The notes beneath the pieces were generated by a model. It was not told the DNA's origin. It did no database searches and saw nothing but the letters and a program-made list of their open reading frames with translations. From Cupriavidus taiwanensis (GTDB taxonomy: Bacteria > Pseudomonadota > Gammaproteobacteria > Burkholderiales > Burkholderiaceae): DNA of 64,000 nt. Made by a program: the position numbers and the translations under genes. This document shows positions 46,429-55,489 of the stretch, piece by piece (within the stretch, counting starts at the first letter, position 1; every line of letters begins with the position of its first letter). Location: the NCBI RefSeq assembly GCF_900249755.1, contig NZ_LT976853.1, forward strand, positions 284,011 through 348,010. The letters are read 5' to 3'.

Positions 46429-46547
46429 CCCCTCTCCCGCAAGCGGGAGAGGGGCCGGGGGTGAGGGCAGGCGCTGGCATACCGACGGCCCTGACTTCGT
46501 CGACGCATCGTCCCTCACACCAGCCCCCTCCCGCAAGCGGGAGAGGG
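46429..46547. repeat. REP-like inverted-repeat pair behind dbpA
   Basis: Two near-identical hairpin cores built on CTCCCGCAAGCGGGAG lie at 46429-46454 and 46526-46547. Their flanks mirror each other (GGGGGTGAGGG on the left, CCCTCACACC on the right). This is the paired, head-to-head layout of REP/BIME elements. It lies between convergent genes (dbpA and DUF2855) and may also stop transcription from both. Confidence 0.75.
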
Positions 46548-46578
46548 AGCATGCCGCAGCGGTTTGAACCGTCGTCGC

Positions 46579-47694
46579 CTAGCTGACGACCACCACATAC
46601 CCCTCCTGCGGCGCTGCGCTTCCCGTCGCCAGCCGCGCGATCCGTGCCTGCGCCGCTTCGAACCCGCTCTCTTCCACCAGCGTCAGCCAGCCATTGCCCG
46701 GGTCGCGCGCATGGTCGATAAAGCGCCGCTGCGCGGCGTTGAAGCGCCGGTTCACCTCCTGCGGCCCCCAGTCGGCATTGCGCTTGCGGATCTGCACCGG
46801 CGCGAAATAGAACTCGGGCCTGGGCCCGGGCAAATGCAAGTCGCGCAGGAAGCCGGTGTTCTGGGTCGAGCCCACGAAGCAGTCGTACACCAGGCTGTCG
46901 CCGAAATGGGCATGCACGCGCGCGCGCAGCGATTCGTCGCCGGAGAAGTCGACATAGAGCGTGGGCTCGCTCACCGGCACTGAGGTCAGTTCTTCGTAGC
47001 AAACGGTGTCGTGATAGCAGCCCAGGCCTTCGACAAAGCCGCGGTTGCGCGCCGAGGTCAGCGCTGTCAGCGTGATGCCGCTGATCTCGCGCAGGCAGAA
47101 GGCCGTGCCATAGGCGGTCTTGCTCGACGCGCTGGACACCACCAGCCGGCGCGCGCCGAAGAAGCGGTTGTCTTCCAGGAAATCGGCCAGCATGAACGAG
47201 GTGATGAACAGCGGCCGGTACAGCATCTGGTGGTGCTCGAGTTCGGGTGCGTAGGCGGCGTCGTTCTGCACGCGGGTGTACTGGTTGTAGGCCGAGGTCA
47301 GCCGGGCGCGGTGCGCGGCGCCATCGTAGAAGCCGCGCGCGGTGACGCGCTCGGGCTGCATGCGCACATGGCTGGCGATGGGAAAGTAGCCGTAGAAGCG
47401 CTCGCCCGGCGCGATGCCGTCGACGGCCGAAGCCACCACGTCGGCGAAGCCCCAGACCGGCATGTGCCCCCACTGCGGCTGGCCGGTCGGGAAGAAGTCC
47501 CAGTACTGCATGGCTTCGCCGAAGGCGGCGTAGGTGATGTTGTTGGTGGTCAGCGCGAAGCGGTCCAGCCGCAGCAGCACTTCGCCGGGCGCGGCGTGCG
47601 CGGGCTCGGCTGCGGCTTCCAGACGGCTTTCGTTTAGGGCATCCTTGCGGCTGAACAGCCGCGTGACGGCAAGGTAGGGTTCGGTGGCTGCCAT
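46579..47694 (-). CDS. DUF2855 family protein
   Basis: A 371-residue protein of the DUF2855 family, distantly like medium-chain dehydrogenases. Visible segments include LTTNNITYAAFGEAMQYWDF, GFADVVAS, FYGYFPIASHV, LVVSSASSKTAYGTAF and CYHDTVCYEEL. The reaction is unknown. ATG 47694 has AGGAG upstream. It diverges from a TetR gene 48 bases away, its likely regulator. Confidence 0.87.
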   Translation of the reverse strand: MAATEPYLAVTRLFSRKDALNESRLEAAAEPAHAAPGEVLLRLDRFALTTNNITYAAFGEAMQYWDFFPTGQPQWGHMPVWGFADVVASAVDGIAPGERFYGYFPIASHVRMQPERVTARGFYDGAAHRARLTSAYNQYTRVQNDAAYAPELEHHQMLYRPLFITSFMLADFLEDNRFFGARRLVVSSASSKTAYGTAFCLREISGITLTALTSARNRGFVEGLGCYHDTVCYEELTSVPVSEPTLYVDFSGDESLRARVHAHFGDSLVYDCFVGSTQNTGFLRDLHLPGPRPEFYFAPVQIRKRNADWGPQEVNRRFNAAQRRFIDHARDPGNGWLTLVEESGFEAAQARIARLATGSAAPQEGYVVVVS

Positions 47695-47742
47695 GGTTTC
47701 TCCTGGTTCGCGGCCGCGCCGTCCGGCGCGCAATGGCGCGCC

Positions 47743-48474
47743 ATGACTTCCGTGAGGCCGATGCCAAGAATCTATCGCCGCCCCGCCGCCGCCGGGTTCG
47801 GAAACAAAGCGCCCGCCGCCAGCGGACTGAAACGGCCCGCCACCCCGCGCAGCAAGCCGCTCAAGCGCCCTTCGCAGCAGCGCGCGCACTTCACCGTCAA
47901 CGCCATCTACGACGCCTTTGTTCGGATCTGGCGCCGCCACGGCTGGGACGGCGTGACCACCCGCGCGGTGGCGCTGGAGGCCGGTTTCTCGGTCGGTACG
48001 CTGTACGAGTACTTCCCCGGCAAGGAGGCGCTGGTGTCGGGCTATGTGCGCCACACCGTGGAGGCCATGGTGGCGCGCATCGATGCCGAGGTCACGCAGC
48101 GCACCGATGCCGACTGGCGCACGCGGGTGCGGCGGCTGGTGGCGATTGCCTGCGGCGCCGACGATGCGGCGATGGGCATTGTCTTCGACGCCGGCATCAT
48201 CGCGCTGGAGCCGCGCATCGCCGAGGCCAAGCACCACCGCCGCGTCTTCGAGGAATTCTGCGAGGCCTGGCGCCGGGCGCTGGCGGCTTGCCCCGACCTG
48301 CCCGCCACGCCGGATGCCGCGCGGGTGCAGGCGCTGGTGCTGGCGGTGTGGGGCGCGCGCCGCTACCGGGTGCTGCTGCAGGACGAAGGGCCGGACCAGG
48401 ACGCGTGGGTGTCCGAAATGCAGGCGCTTTGCCTGGCCGCGCTGGGCGGCAACGCGCCGCCGCGGCAACCCTGA
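47743..48474 (+). CDS. TetR-family transcriptional regulator
   Basis: A regulator of up to 243 residues. The helix-turn-helix is TTRAVALEAGFSVGTLYEYF (about 86-105), preceded by an unusually long basic N-terminal extension (about 45 residues, rich in Arg, Lys, Pro and Ala). The ligand-binding half has no clear pocket signature. ATG 47743 or 47761 (MPRIYRR) could be the start. It is placed to repress the divergent DUF2855 gene. Confidence 0.85.
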   Translation: MTSVRPMPRIYRRPAAAGFGNKAPAASGLKRPATPRSKPLKRPSQQRAHFTVNAIYDAFVRIWRRHGWDGVTTRAVALEAGFSVGTLYEYFPGKEALVSGYVRHTVEAMVARIDAEVTQRTDADWRTRVRRLVAIACGADDAAMGIVFDAGIIALEPRIAEAKHHRRVFEEFCEAWRRALAACPDLPATPDAARVQALVLAVWGARRYRVLLQDEGPDQDAWVSEMQALCLAALGGNAPPRQP

Positions 48475-48630
48475 CGCCCGGGCCTGCCATGCGCGCATCA
48501 CACCCTTGCTTACAAAGATTCGCGTAAGTCACCCTGTAAGGGGCGCCGTTACTTTGCTACTCTGATTGCATTGGCGCCGAAGCCGGCACCGCCAGCCGTA
48601 TCTGCATTGTCGACGGAAAAGGAGTTGGTG

Positions 48631-49071
48631 ATGAAAACCGCACGCCAGGTTCTGGAGTCCAAGCCGAGTCAGGCCATCTACAGCATTCCGCCCACGGCGT
48701 CCGTCTACGCCGCGCTGCAGCTGATGGCCGAGAAAGGCATCGGTGCGCTGCTGGTCATCGAGCATGGCGAGATCAAGGGCATCCTCAGCGAGCGCGACTA
48801 TGCGCGCAAGGTGATCCTGATGCAGCGCACCTCGCGCGAGACGCTGGTGCGCGACATCATGACCACCGCGGTGATCTACGTCAGCGCCAACCAGACCACC
48901 GACGAATGCATGGCGCTGATGACCCGGCACCGGCTGCGCCACCTGCCGGTGATGGAAGGCGACGAGCTGATCGGCATGCTGTCGATCGGCGACCTGGTCA
49001 AGGACATCATTTCCGAGCAGCAGTTCATCATCGAGCAGCTGGAGCATTACATCACTGGCGGGGGGCGCTAG
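48631..49071 (+). CDS. Two-CBS-domain protein
   Basis: A 146-residue protein made of one Bateman pair of CBS domains (SVYAALQLMAEKGIGALLVI to GILSERDYARKV; TTDECMALMTRHRLRHLPVM to GMLSIGDLVKDI), which usually bind an adenosine nucleotide. The tail ISEQQFIIEQLEHYI is typical of this short beta-proteobacterial group. ATG 48631 has AAGGAG at a good distance. Confidence 0.92.
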   Translation: MKTARQVLESKPSQAIYSIPPTASVYAALQLMAEKGIGALLVIEHGEIKGILSERDYARKVILMQRTSRETLVRDIMTTAVIYVSANQTTDECMALMTRHRLRHLPVMEGDELIGMLSIGDLVKDIISEQQFIIEQLEHYITGGGR

Positions 49072-49400
49072 GCCTGTCTTGTTCGGGGATCAGGTCGTAT
49101 TCCCCATCCGCCCGCCCCGTCCACTATCCCGCGCACGGCCGCTGGTTAGCCCAGCGTGCCGAACTTCACGCCCAAGGTAGCCGCCCGGTGCGGCGGCTGC
49201 GATTCCATGCCCGCCTTGACGTGCAGAAAATGCTGCGTTGGCGCTAGGAATCGTCCTAATTGGCTGGCCTTTCGATTAGCGTTGCAATCTTTGGAACGTG
49301 TAACGTCCGTTTTGCGGATAACATCGCCTGCGCTCCGCAGATGGTGCTTCGCGCGTAACACGGGTGCCTTGCGGTAATCCTCTCTCAGGAGGCCGCTCGC
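49072..49400. other. 329-base gap before the second vgrG
   Basis: No gene is supported. A minus-strand frame here (ending at 49146, 'GVKFGTLG') is only the end of a long antisense frame of vgrG and has no domain. The region probably holds the promoter of the vgrG cargo operon; a clear ribosome site (CAGGAGG) lies at its end. Confidence 0.5.
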
Positions 49401-52010
49401 ATGGGTATCCGCGACAACCTGCCTTTTCCCGCCCGCACCGTCACGGTCTCCGGCCCCGCCTTGCCGGAAATTCTCGGGCAATCCCCCTTTACCTTCGTGC
49501 GCCTGGCGGGCAGCGAGGGCGTCTGCGGCCTGTTCGAATACGACATCGAACTGAAAACGCCGGACAAGGCCTACAACTTCCACGGCCCGGAAGGCAACTT
49601 CGACCTGCGCGAGATGAACGGGCGCGAGCTGACCGTGCATATCGAACTCGACGGCATGGGTACGGGGCTGGCGGGGCGCATTGGCGCAGGCACTCGCGAG
49701 ATCAGCGGCATCGTCGATCGCGCCCGCTACCTGCGCGCCGAAGGGCGGCACTTCGTCTACGGACTGACGCTGCGTCCCTGGCTGTGGATTGCCTCGCAGA
49801 ACAGGAACAGCCGCGTCTTCGAGAACCGCACCGATATCGAAATCATCGAAGAGGTCCTGTCTGCGTACTCCTTTCCGGTCGAGCGCAGGCTCGACGTGGC
49901 GAAATACCCCAGGCGGGTCTACCGCACCCAGTGCGACGAGAGCGATTACACCTTCATCGCCCGCCTCATGCAGCACTGGGGCATATCGTGGTTCTTCGAA
50001 CATTCTGACGGCAAGCACCGCCTGGTTCTGGCCGATCACCTCGGCGGTTACTTCAACATGCCGAGCGAGGCGTACCAGGTGCTGGAAATCCATCCGCCCG
50101 GCGTCAGGGTCGACCAGGAACACCTCGATGCCTTCTCGGTCGTCGATGCCGTGGTCGCAGGCAAGTACACGACCAATGCCTACAGCTTTACCCAGCCGCG
50201 TGGCAACCTGACCGCCAGCAGTTCGGACCCGCGAGACACAGGACTGAACACTGGCGCGCTGCATCAGGAGGTGTACGACTTCCCCAGCGAGCACGCCCAG
50301 CCTGCCACGGACAACCGCCCATGGGACGAAGGCGACATGATCGCGCGCCTCCGCATGGAGGAAATCCGTTCGCGCGGCCTGCGCTGCTTTGGCACCGGCA
50401 ACCTGCGTGCCGTGGTGCCTGGCTGCACCATGCACGTCAACGGACACCCCCAGCAGGCGGCCAACCGCGAGTATGTGGTGCTCAACGCCAGCCTTAGTCT
50501 GGAAGACGTGGCCGAAGCCTCTGGTGAAGGCCAGCGGTGGCACTGCCGGGTGGAATTCGAGTGTCACCCCACCCATGAGGTCTTCCGCCCGGCACTGAGC
50601 ATCCCGTGGCCGGTGGTCACTGGTCCGCAAAGCGCGACGGTAGTTGGCCCCGAAGGCCATACCGTATGGCCCGACCGCTTCGGGCGCGTGCGCGTGCAGT
50701 TTCCGTGGGACCGCTTCAACAAGATGTCCTGCTGGGTACGCGTGGCGACGCCATGGGCGGGCTCGCAGTACGGCCAGGTCAGCATCCCGCGTATCGGCAG
50801 CGAAGTGCTGGTGATGTTCCTGGACGGCGGCGACCCGGACAAGCCCATTGTGATGGGCGCGGTGCCGAACAGCCTCAACATGCCGCCGTGGCAGCTGCCG
50901 CATCAGCATGCGCTGACCGGCATCCGCAGCCGTGAGCATGACGGCTCCAGCAGCGGTCATCTGGTATTCGACGATACCAAGGGACAAATCCAGTCCCAGC
51001 TGTCCTCGGACTACCAGCGCTCGCAACTGAGCCTGGGCTACCTGAGCCGCATCGAGGACAACCGGGGTCGCCAGGATCATCGGGGCAACGGCTTCGAATT
51101 GCGCACCGATGGGCACGGTGCCGTGCGCGGCGGCGACGGCCTGCTGATCAGCACCGAGGCCCGGCCCGATGCCAGGGCGCACCACAAGGACATGGACGAG
51201 ACGGTTGAGCGGCTGCAGCAGGCCCAGCATGCCCACGACATCATGGGCCAGCTCGCGCAGCACCATCACGCGCAGGACGACGAGCAGCAGGACGTCGCCA
51301 AGGCGCTCAAGGCCCAAGATGAAGAAATCCGCGGTTCGGGCGAGGTCAATGGCGAGTTGACCGCGCCTCATCTCGTCCTGGCCTCTGCAGCAGGATTGGC
51401 CGCGACGACCGCCAAATCCACCCAATTGCACAGCGGCGAGCATCTGGCTGTCACGACTGGCAAGCACGCATCCATCGTCAGCAGCGGCGGCATCTTTGCC
51501 AGCGCGGCGCGACGGATTGCGCTGTTCGCGCACAGCCTGGGCATACGGCTGGTGGCCGCCACGGACCACATTGCACTCGAAGCGCAGGACGGCGACATCA
51601 AGGGCACCGCCAAACGCCACATTCATTTGCGCGCGCTTGGCGACATCGTTTTCGAAGCCGACCAGGGCATTTTGTTGAAGGTCGGGCAGACCTATATGCG
51701 CTTGACCCCTTCGCAGATCGTCGAGGGCATGAGCGGGGTGAAACAGATTCACGCGTCCGATCTGAGTGTCGATGGCCCGGATGGCATGAACCCCAGCGCC
51801 CTGGCGCTGCCGCAGAGCGATTTCGATCAGCAGGTGTACTTGCATCTGCCCGACGGCTCGCCCGCCAGGAACCGGAAATTCCGCCTGACGCAATCCGACG
51901 GCAGCGTGATCGAGGGCTTCACCGGTCCCGATGGGCTGACCAGACTCCAGCAAAGCCAGGGCGCTGAAAACATCATGATTCAGATTCTGGAGTCCGCAAG
52001 TGGGCACTGA
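49401..52010 (+). CDS. vgrG: T6SS spike protein VgrG with DUF2345 and a transthyretin-like C-terminal domain
   Basis: An 869-residue VgrG. The gp27-like base takes the first ~390 residues (GLFEYDIELKTPDKAYNF; CDESDYTFIARLMQHWGISW). The gp5 OB fold follows (RVRVQFPWDRFNKMSCWVRV; IPRIGSEVLVMFLDGGDPDK), then the needle with DUF2345 (about 590-780, with LVLASAAGLAATTAKSTQLH). The last ~65 residues (from about 805, VYLHLPDGSPARNRKFRL to GFTGPDGLTRL) form a small beta domain of the transthyretin-like type, which in other VgrGs docks the lipase cargo. Its stop overlaps the lipase start by 11 bases. Confidence 0.93.
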   Translation: MGIRDNLPFPARTVTVSGPALPEILGQSPFTFVRLAGSEGVCGLFEYDIELKTPDKAYNFHGPEGNFDLREMNGRELTVHIELDGMGTGLAGRIGAGTREISGIVDRARYLRAEGRHFVYGLTLRPWLWIASQNRNSRVFENRTDIEIIEEVLSAYSFPVERRLDVAKYPRRVYRTQCDESDYTFIARLMQHWGISWFFEHSDGKHRLVLADHLGGYFNMPSEAYQVLEIHPPGVRVDQEHLDAFSVVDAVVAGKYTTNAYSFTQPRGNLTASSSDPRDTGLNTGALHQEVYDFPSEHAQPATDNRPWDEGDMIARLRMEEIRSRGLRCFGTGNLRAVVPGCTMHVNGHPQQAANREYVVLNASLSLEDVAEASGEGQRWHCRVEFECHPTHEVFRPALSIPWPVVTGPQSATVVGPEGHTVWPDRFGRVRVQFPWDRFNKMSCWVRVATPWAGSQYGQVSIPRIGSEVLVMFLDGGDPDKPIVMGAVPNSLNMPPWQLPHQHALTGIRSREHDGSSSGHLVFDDTKGQIQSQLSSDYQRSQLSLGYLSRIEDNRGRQDHRGNGFELRTDGHGAVRGGDGLLISTEARPDARAHHKDMDETVERLQQAQHAHDIMGQLAQHHHAQDDEQQDVAKALKAQDEEIRGSGEVNGELTAPHLVLASAAGLAATTAKSTQLHSGEHLAVTTGKHASIVSSGGIFASAARRIALFAHSLGIRLVAATDHIALEAQDGDIKGTAKRHIHLRALGDIVFEADQGILLKVGQTYMRLTPSQIVEGMSGVKQIHASDLSVDGPDGMNPSALALPQSDFDQQVYLHLPDGSPARNRKFRLTQSDGSVIEGFTGPDGLTRLQQSQGAENIMIQILESASGH

Positions 52011-53826
52011 TCGCATCCATCTGCAAACCGGCGAAGAGATCGGCGGACATGCCGGCGCCACCATTGCGCTGACGCCTTCGACCGACACGCGCCGCGTCAG
52101 CCTGCTGGTGCCGCCTGACAAGGTGATTCCGGTCATCTTCCTGCCGGGGATCATGGGTACCCACCTGCGAATGAGCCGGAAGCGGCAGGAGGATCTCAAG
52201 CGCGACGACAACATTGCCTGGCGGCCGGATGACACTGGGGACACGCTTGCCCGCCGCAACGACTCTCCGGGCCGGCGGCAAATGAACTTCGATCCCGATG
52301 AAACCGAAGTGGACCGTTACGAGATCACCGAGGACGCCGGGAAGTTCGACATGACCGGCGAGGAAACGGTCAATTCCGACAAGCGGCACGGCAACGTCCC
52401 CGATGGGCTGCCCGATATCGGCTTGCTGATGAGCGCGCCGTTGCCGCCTGCCGCCGAGCAGTGGAAGGCCAAGCGTGGCAGGCACGAGGCCACCGCCGCG
52501 CAGAAGGCCCGCTGGCGCGGCTGGAGCGAAGTCATGTTCGAGACCTACGGCGAGGTGATCAAGCTCATGGAGGCTCACCTGAACGACATGCTGGTGGCCG
52601 GGGAACTTTCGCCGACCTGGAAGAAGGGTCGGAAGGTGGAGGTGCTGGGCGTCAATCCCGCCTATTGGGGCGGCGCCGGCGATGCGCTGACCGAGGCCGA
52701 TGTCCTGCGCGTGGCGAACTGCTGGTATCCGGTCTACGCGATGGGCTACAACTGGCTGGAAAGCAATGGCACGTCCGCCAGGAAGCTGGCCAGGCGCATC
52801 GACGAAATCATCGGCATGTACAAGGCCAACGGGCGGCAGTGCGAAAAGGTGATCGTGGTCACGCACTCGATGGGTGGCCTGGTGGCCCGCGCGCTGCTGC
52901 ATCCGGACTATGGCAACGCGCAGGACAGGATTCTCGGCGTCTACCATAGCGTCCAGCCCGCGCTCGGCGCCGGGGCGGCCTACAAGCGGGTGCGCACAGG
53001 GTCCGACGTGCAGGACAATCTGGCTGGGGATATTGCCCGCAATGTCATGGGCAGAACGGGCAAGGAAGTGACGGCGGTCTTTGCCAATGCGTCGGGGCCG
53101 CTGGAGTTGCTGCCGACCGCCTCCTATCCACGAGGATGGTTGCGTCTGCAGACTGGCGACTACCGGCAGGCCATGGCGCTGCCAATTGCATCGGATGCGC
53201 CGCTGAAGGCGTATCTGAGCGATCTGGACTTGCATCAGAAGCTGGGCGTGGACGAGCCTGTGCCGCCGATGGCGGTGGGCGATCCGGTCTACGACATCTA
53301 CACGCGCAATCCGAAGTGCTGGTGGCGGCTGCTGAATCCGGATTGGATCAATCCGGCTAACAAGCCATACAAAAGGACTGATCCATATGCAAAGGCGAAA
53401 CAGCGGATTGCCGATGCGCGGGACTTTCACAAGAACATCAAGGATCTATACCATCCGACCACCTATGCGAGCTACGGCGAAGACAGTTCGCAGAAGTCCT
53501 ACGGCAGCGTGACATGGCGGGCGGATACTGCCGATCTGGCACCACATGGCGATCCGCTCACGTGGACGATCGAGAGCGAGGACGCCGAGGGCCGCATCGT
53601 GGTACGCACGAAGAGCAACCAGCCACTGACCTTACGGCTGGAGCCGCCGACAGATGCCGGTGACCAGACGGTGCCGGCCAAGGCGTCCGCTGAAGCCGTG
53701 CGCGGGACGCTGTTCCGGCAGACCGGCTACGAGCATCAGGGCAGCTATCAGAATGACCAGGTGCTGGCCAGCGCCCTGTATTCGATCATCAAGATTGCCA
53801 ACACCGCGGCATGGTGGGACCGATGA
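52000..53826 (+). CDS. T6SS lipase effector, Tle4-like alpha/beta hydrolase
   Basis: A 608-residue predicted antibacterial lipase. The alpha/beta hydrolase begins VIPVIFLPGIMGTHLR (oxyanion region, near 43). The nucleophile elbow is VVTHSMGGLVAR (Ser290; T-H-S-M-G in place of a strict G-x-S-x-G). Likely acid and base residues lie later (for example in GDQTVPAKAS, Asp near 552). There is no signal peptide, as expected for T6SS cargo. GTG 52000 lies inside the vgrG end. The Tli4-type immunity gene directly after it is the reason I call it Tle4-like. Confidence 0.82.
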   Translation: MGTDRIHLQTGEEIGGHAGATIALTPSTDTRRVSLLVPPDKVIPVIFLPGIMGTHLRMSRKRQEDLKRDDNIAWRPDDTGDTLARRNDSPGRRQMNFDPDETEVDRYEITEDAGKFDMTGEETVNSDKRHGNVPDGLPDIGLLMSAPLPPAAEQWKAKRGRHEATAAQKARWRGWSEVMFETYGEVIKLMEAHLNDMLVAGELSPTWKKGRKVEVLGVNPAYWGGAGDALTEADVLRVANCWYPVYAMGYNWLESNGTSARKLARRIDEIIGMYKANGRQCEKVIVVTHSMGGLVARALLHPDYGNAQDRILGVYHSVQPALGAGAAYKRVRTGSDVQDNLAGDIARNVMGRTGKEVTAVFANASGPLELLPTASYPRGWLRLQTGDYRQAMALPIASDAPLKAYLSDLDLHQKLGVDEPVPPMAVGDPVYDIYTRNPKCWWRLLNPDWINPANKPYKRTDPYAKAKQRIADARDFHKNIKDLYHPTTYASYGEDSSQKSYGSVTWRADTADLAPHGDPLTWTIESEDAEGRIVVRTKSNQPLTLRLEPPTDAGDQTVPAKASAEAVRGTLFRQTGYEHQGSYQNDQVLASALYSIIKIANTAAWWDR

Positions 53827-55037
53827 CGCCCCGTGGCTTTGCAATCATTCTGGCCAGCGTGCTGCTCGCGGGCTGCCAATCGTTTGCGTATCCGGAGAAC
53901 AAGATGTCGGAACCTGTTGCGCTGTTGCCGCGCTTGCAGACCCTCTTCGCCAAGACCAAGCCGGTTTGCTTTGGCCGCTATGTGATGGAAGTCCCGGCAG
54001 AAGCCAAACTCCTGTGGGGCTTCCGGGATTTTTCGGGCAAGATCATCACGCATGTCGGTGCAGCGGGCCAACTGAAGGAGATGGCGGAAACGTATCGCGC
54101 CAAAGAACTGGCCAAGAGCAAGACTGCCGAGATTACATATTTCGGGCCGGGGCCTACTCGCAATAGCATCGAAGTTCGCTCGTTCGAAAGCGAAAACGCG
54201 AAGGCTTACGGGGTCGAAGAATATATGACCTTCGTCTCAAGCGGACCACATCTGTTCGAGTGGTTCTATGGTGGCGAAGAACTTGCGCCTTTGGTGCGTG
54301 GCATCCGGGCACGCGACAACGCGGACATCCCCACGGCCCCCGGCGTCTGCATCGACCACGGCTTCGTCGCGGACGCGTCCGGCAGCTATCAGGAAATCTT
54401 TGGTGCGGGCATTCGGCTGCCCAGCCTGCCCGATGTCAGCTTTTCGGTGGACTCCAACAAGCTGGCCAGCGTGGACGGCGAACCCGGTCTGCTGACTTCG
54501 ATTGCCCAGCAAAGGAAATATCTGGGTAGCCGCTACCCGAAACTGACGACCCTGCGCGAGGGCAAGCGCACGGTCGGCGTCTGGCAAGGGGAAGAATCGC
54601 TGGTCCGCCGTGCGGATGGCACACATGACTTCGAGTGGGAGGCTGTTGGCAGGGAGCGAACGACGCTGCATCCGGCTGTGATCGGCGCCAGGATGTACAC
54701 CAAGGTGGCGGCCAATCGCATCGGCGCTGCGGATCAGGCGTCGCTGACGGACGAGGAAGCTGTGGCCCTCTGGGACAGGTTGCTGGATGGTGTGCGTTTC
54801 CGCGTGAACGCGCCGCCGACGCAGACCGGCGATCCGGTCACGGTGCGCTCGGGCGAAACCACCCCGCTGTCCGGCATCTGGCGCGCCTCGCTTCCGCCCG
54901 GACATCCTCAGGCGGATTGGGTGGCCAGCAAGTCCGGCATCCTGCGGCAAAAAGGGATGCCGATGATCCGCTTCGGGCTTTCGCCATCGGACGAGGCGCT
55001 GGTCGTCTGGACGTGGATGGGCGAGGCCGGCACATGA
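53823..55037 (+). CDS. T6SS immunity protein, Tli4-like lipoprotein
   Basis: A 404-residue lipoprotein with a short signal and lipobox (LLAGC, Cys17), so it is placed in the periplasm where the lipase acts. The two-domain Tli4 layout is visible: an N-terminal domain (CFGRYVMEVPAEAKLLWGFR; AEITYFGPGPTRN) and a C-terminal domain (GVCIDHGFVADASGSYQE; TPLSGIWRASLPPGHPQ). The start ATG 53823 overlaps the lipase stop (ATGA), and the stop overlaps the PAAR start. It should neutralise the Tle4-like lipase. Confidence 0.82.
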   Translation: MTPRGFAIILASVLLAGCQSFAYPENKMSEPVALLPRLQTLFAKTKPVCFGRYVMEVPAEAKLLWGFRDFSGKIITHVGAAGQLKEMAETYRAKELAKSKTAEITYFGPGPTRNSIEVRSFESENAKAYGVEEYMTFVSSGPHLFEWFYGGEELAPLVRGIRARDNADIPTAPGVCIDHGFVADASGSYQEIFGAGIRLPSLPDVSFSVDSNKLASVDGEPGLLTSIAQQRKYLGSRYPKLTTLREGKRTVGVWQGEESLVRRADGTHDFEWEAVGRERTTLHPAVIGARMYTKVAANRIGAADQASLTDEEAVALWDRLLDGVRFRVNAPPTQTGDPVTVRSGETTPLSGIWRASLPPGHPQADWVASKSGILRQKGMPMIRFGLSPSDEALVVWTWMGEAGT

Positions 55038-55324
55038 GCCGCCGCATCATCACGGTTGGCGATATGACCGACCACAATGGCGTGGTGGCCACGGGTTCCC
55101 CCAGATACAAGCTCTGGGGGCGCGCCGTTGCACGGTTGCATGACGAGGTGGATTGCCCGCAGGTTTATCCGGACGGGCGGCCCCATGGGCGCAACAAGAT
55201 CATCCAGGCCTCGGGGCCGAAGTTCGGGGGCGTGCCCGTTGCGCTTGAAGGGGATGGTTGCGAATGCGGCTGCAAGCTGATTGGCAGTTCCCGTGCGACG
55301 ATAGGCCAAGGTGGTGTCAAGTGA
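55034..55324 (+). CDS. PAAR-domain spike tip protein
   Basis: A 96-residue protein. The PAAR pattern is visible as TDHNGVVATGSPRYKLWGRA, then ARLHDEVDCPQ, HGRNKIIQAS and a Cys-rich close (CECGCKLIGSS). PAAR proteins form the sharp zinc-binding tip of the T6SS spike on top of VgrG. It starts inside the immunity gene stop (ATGA) and completes the module vgrG, lipase, immunity, PAAR. Confidence 0.88.
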   Translation: MSRRIITVGDMTDHNGVVATGSPRYKLWGRAVARLHDEVDCPQVYPDGRPHGRNKIIQASGPKFGGVPVALEGDGCECGCKLIGSSRATIGQGGVK

Positions 55325-55489
55325 GCACCAGGCAGCAGCAAGCGTGATATCCGCTGGCCGCATATAATTATGCGTTCGCTGAATTAGGCCGCCCGCTCCG
55401 GCATCACGCCCCCCTCGCGCGGTTCCCGGCCCCGATTCCCTGCTTTGACGTTGCTTTCGCCGCACATTGCTGCGGCCTTGTGCTTGCCC

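Noticed and set aside
49146..52259. Minus-strand open frame of about 1037 codons
   Set aside because: It is the antisense of vgrG and the start of the lipase gene, shows no domain, and arises because C/G-rich codons rarely make stops on the other strand.
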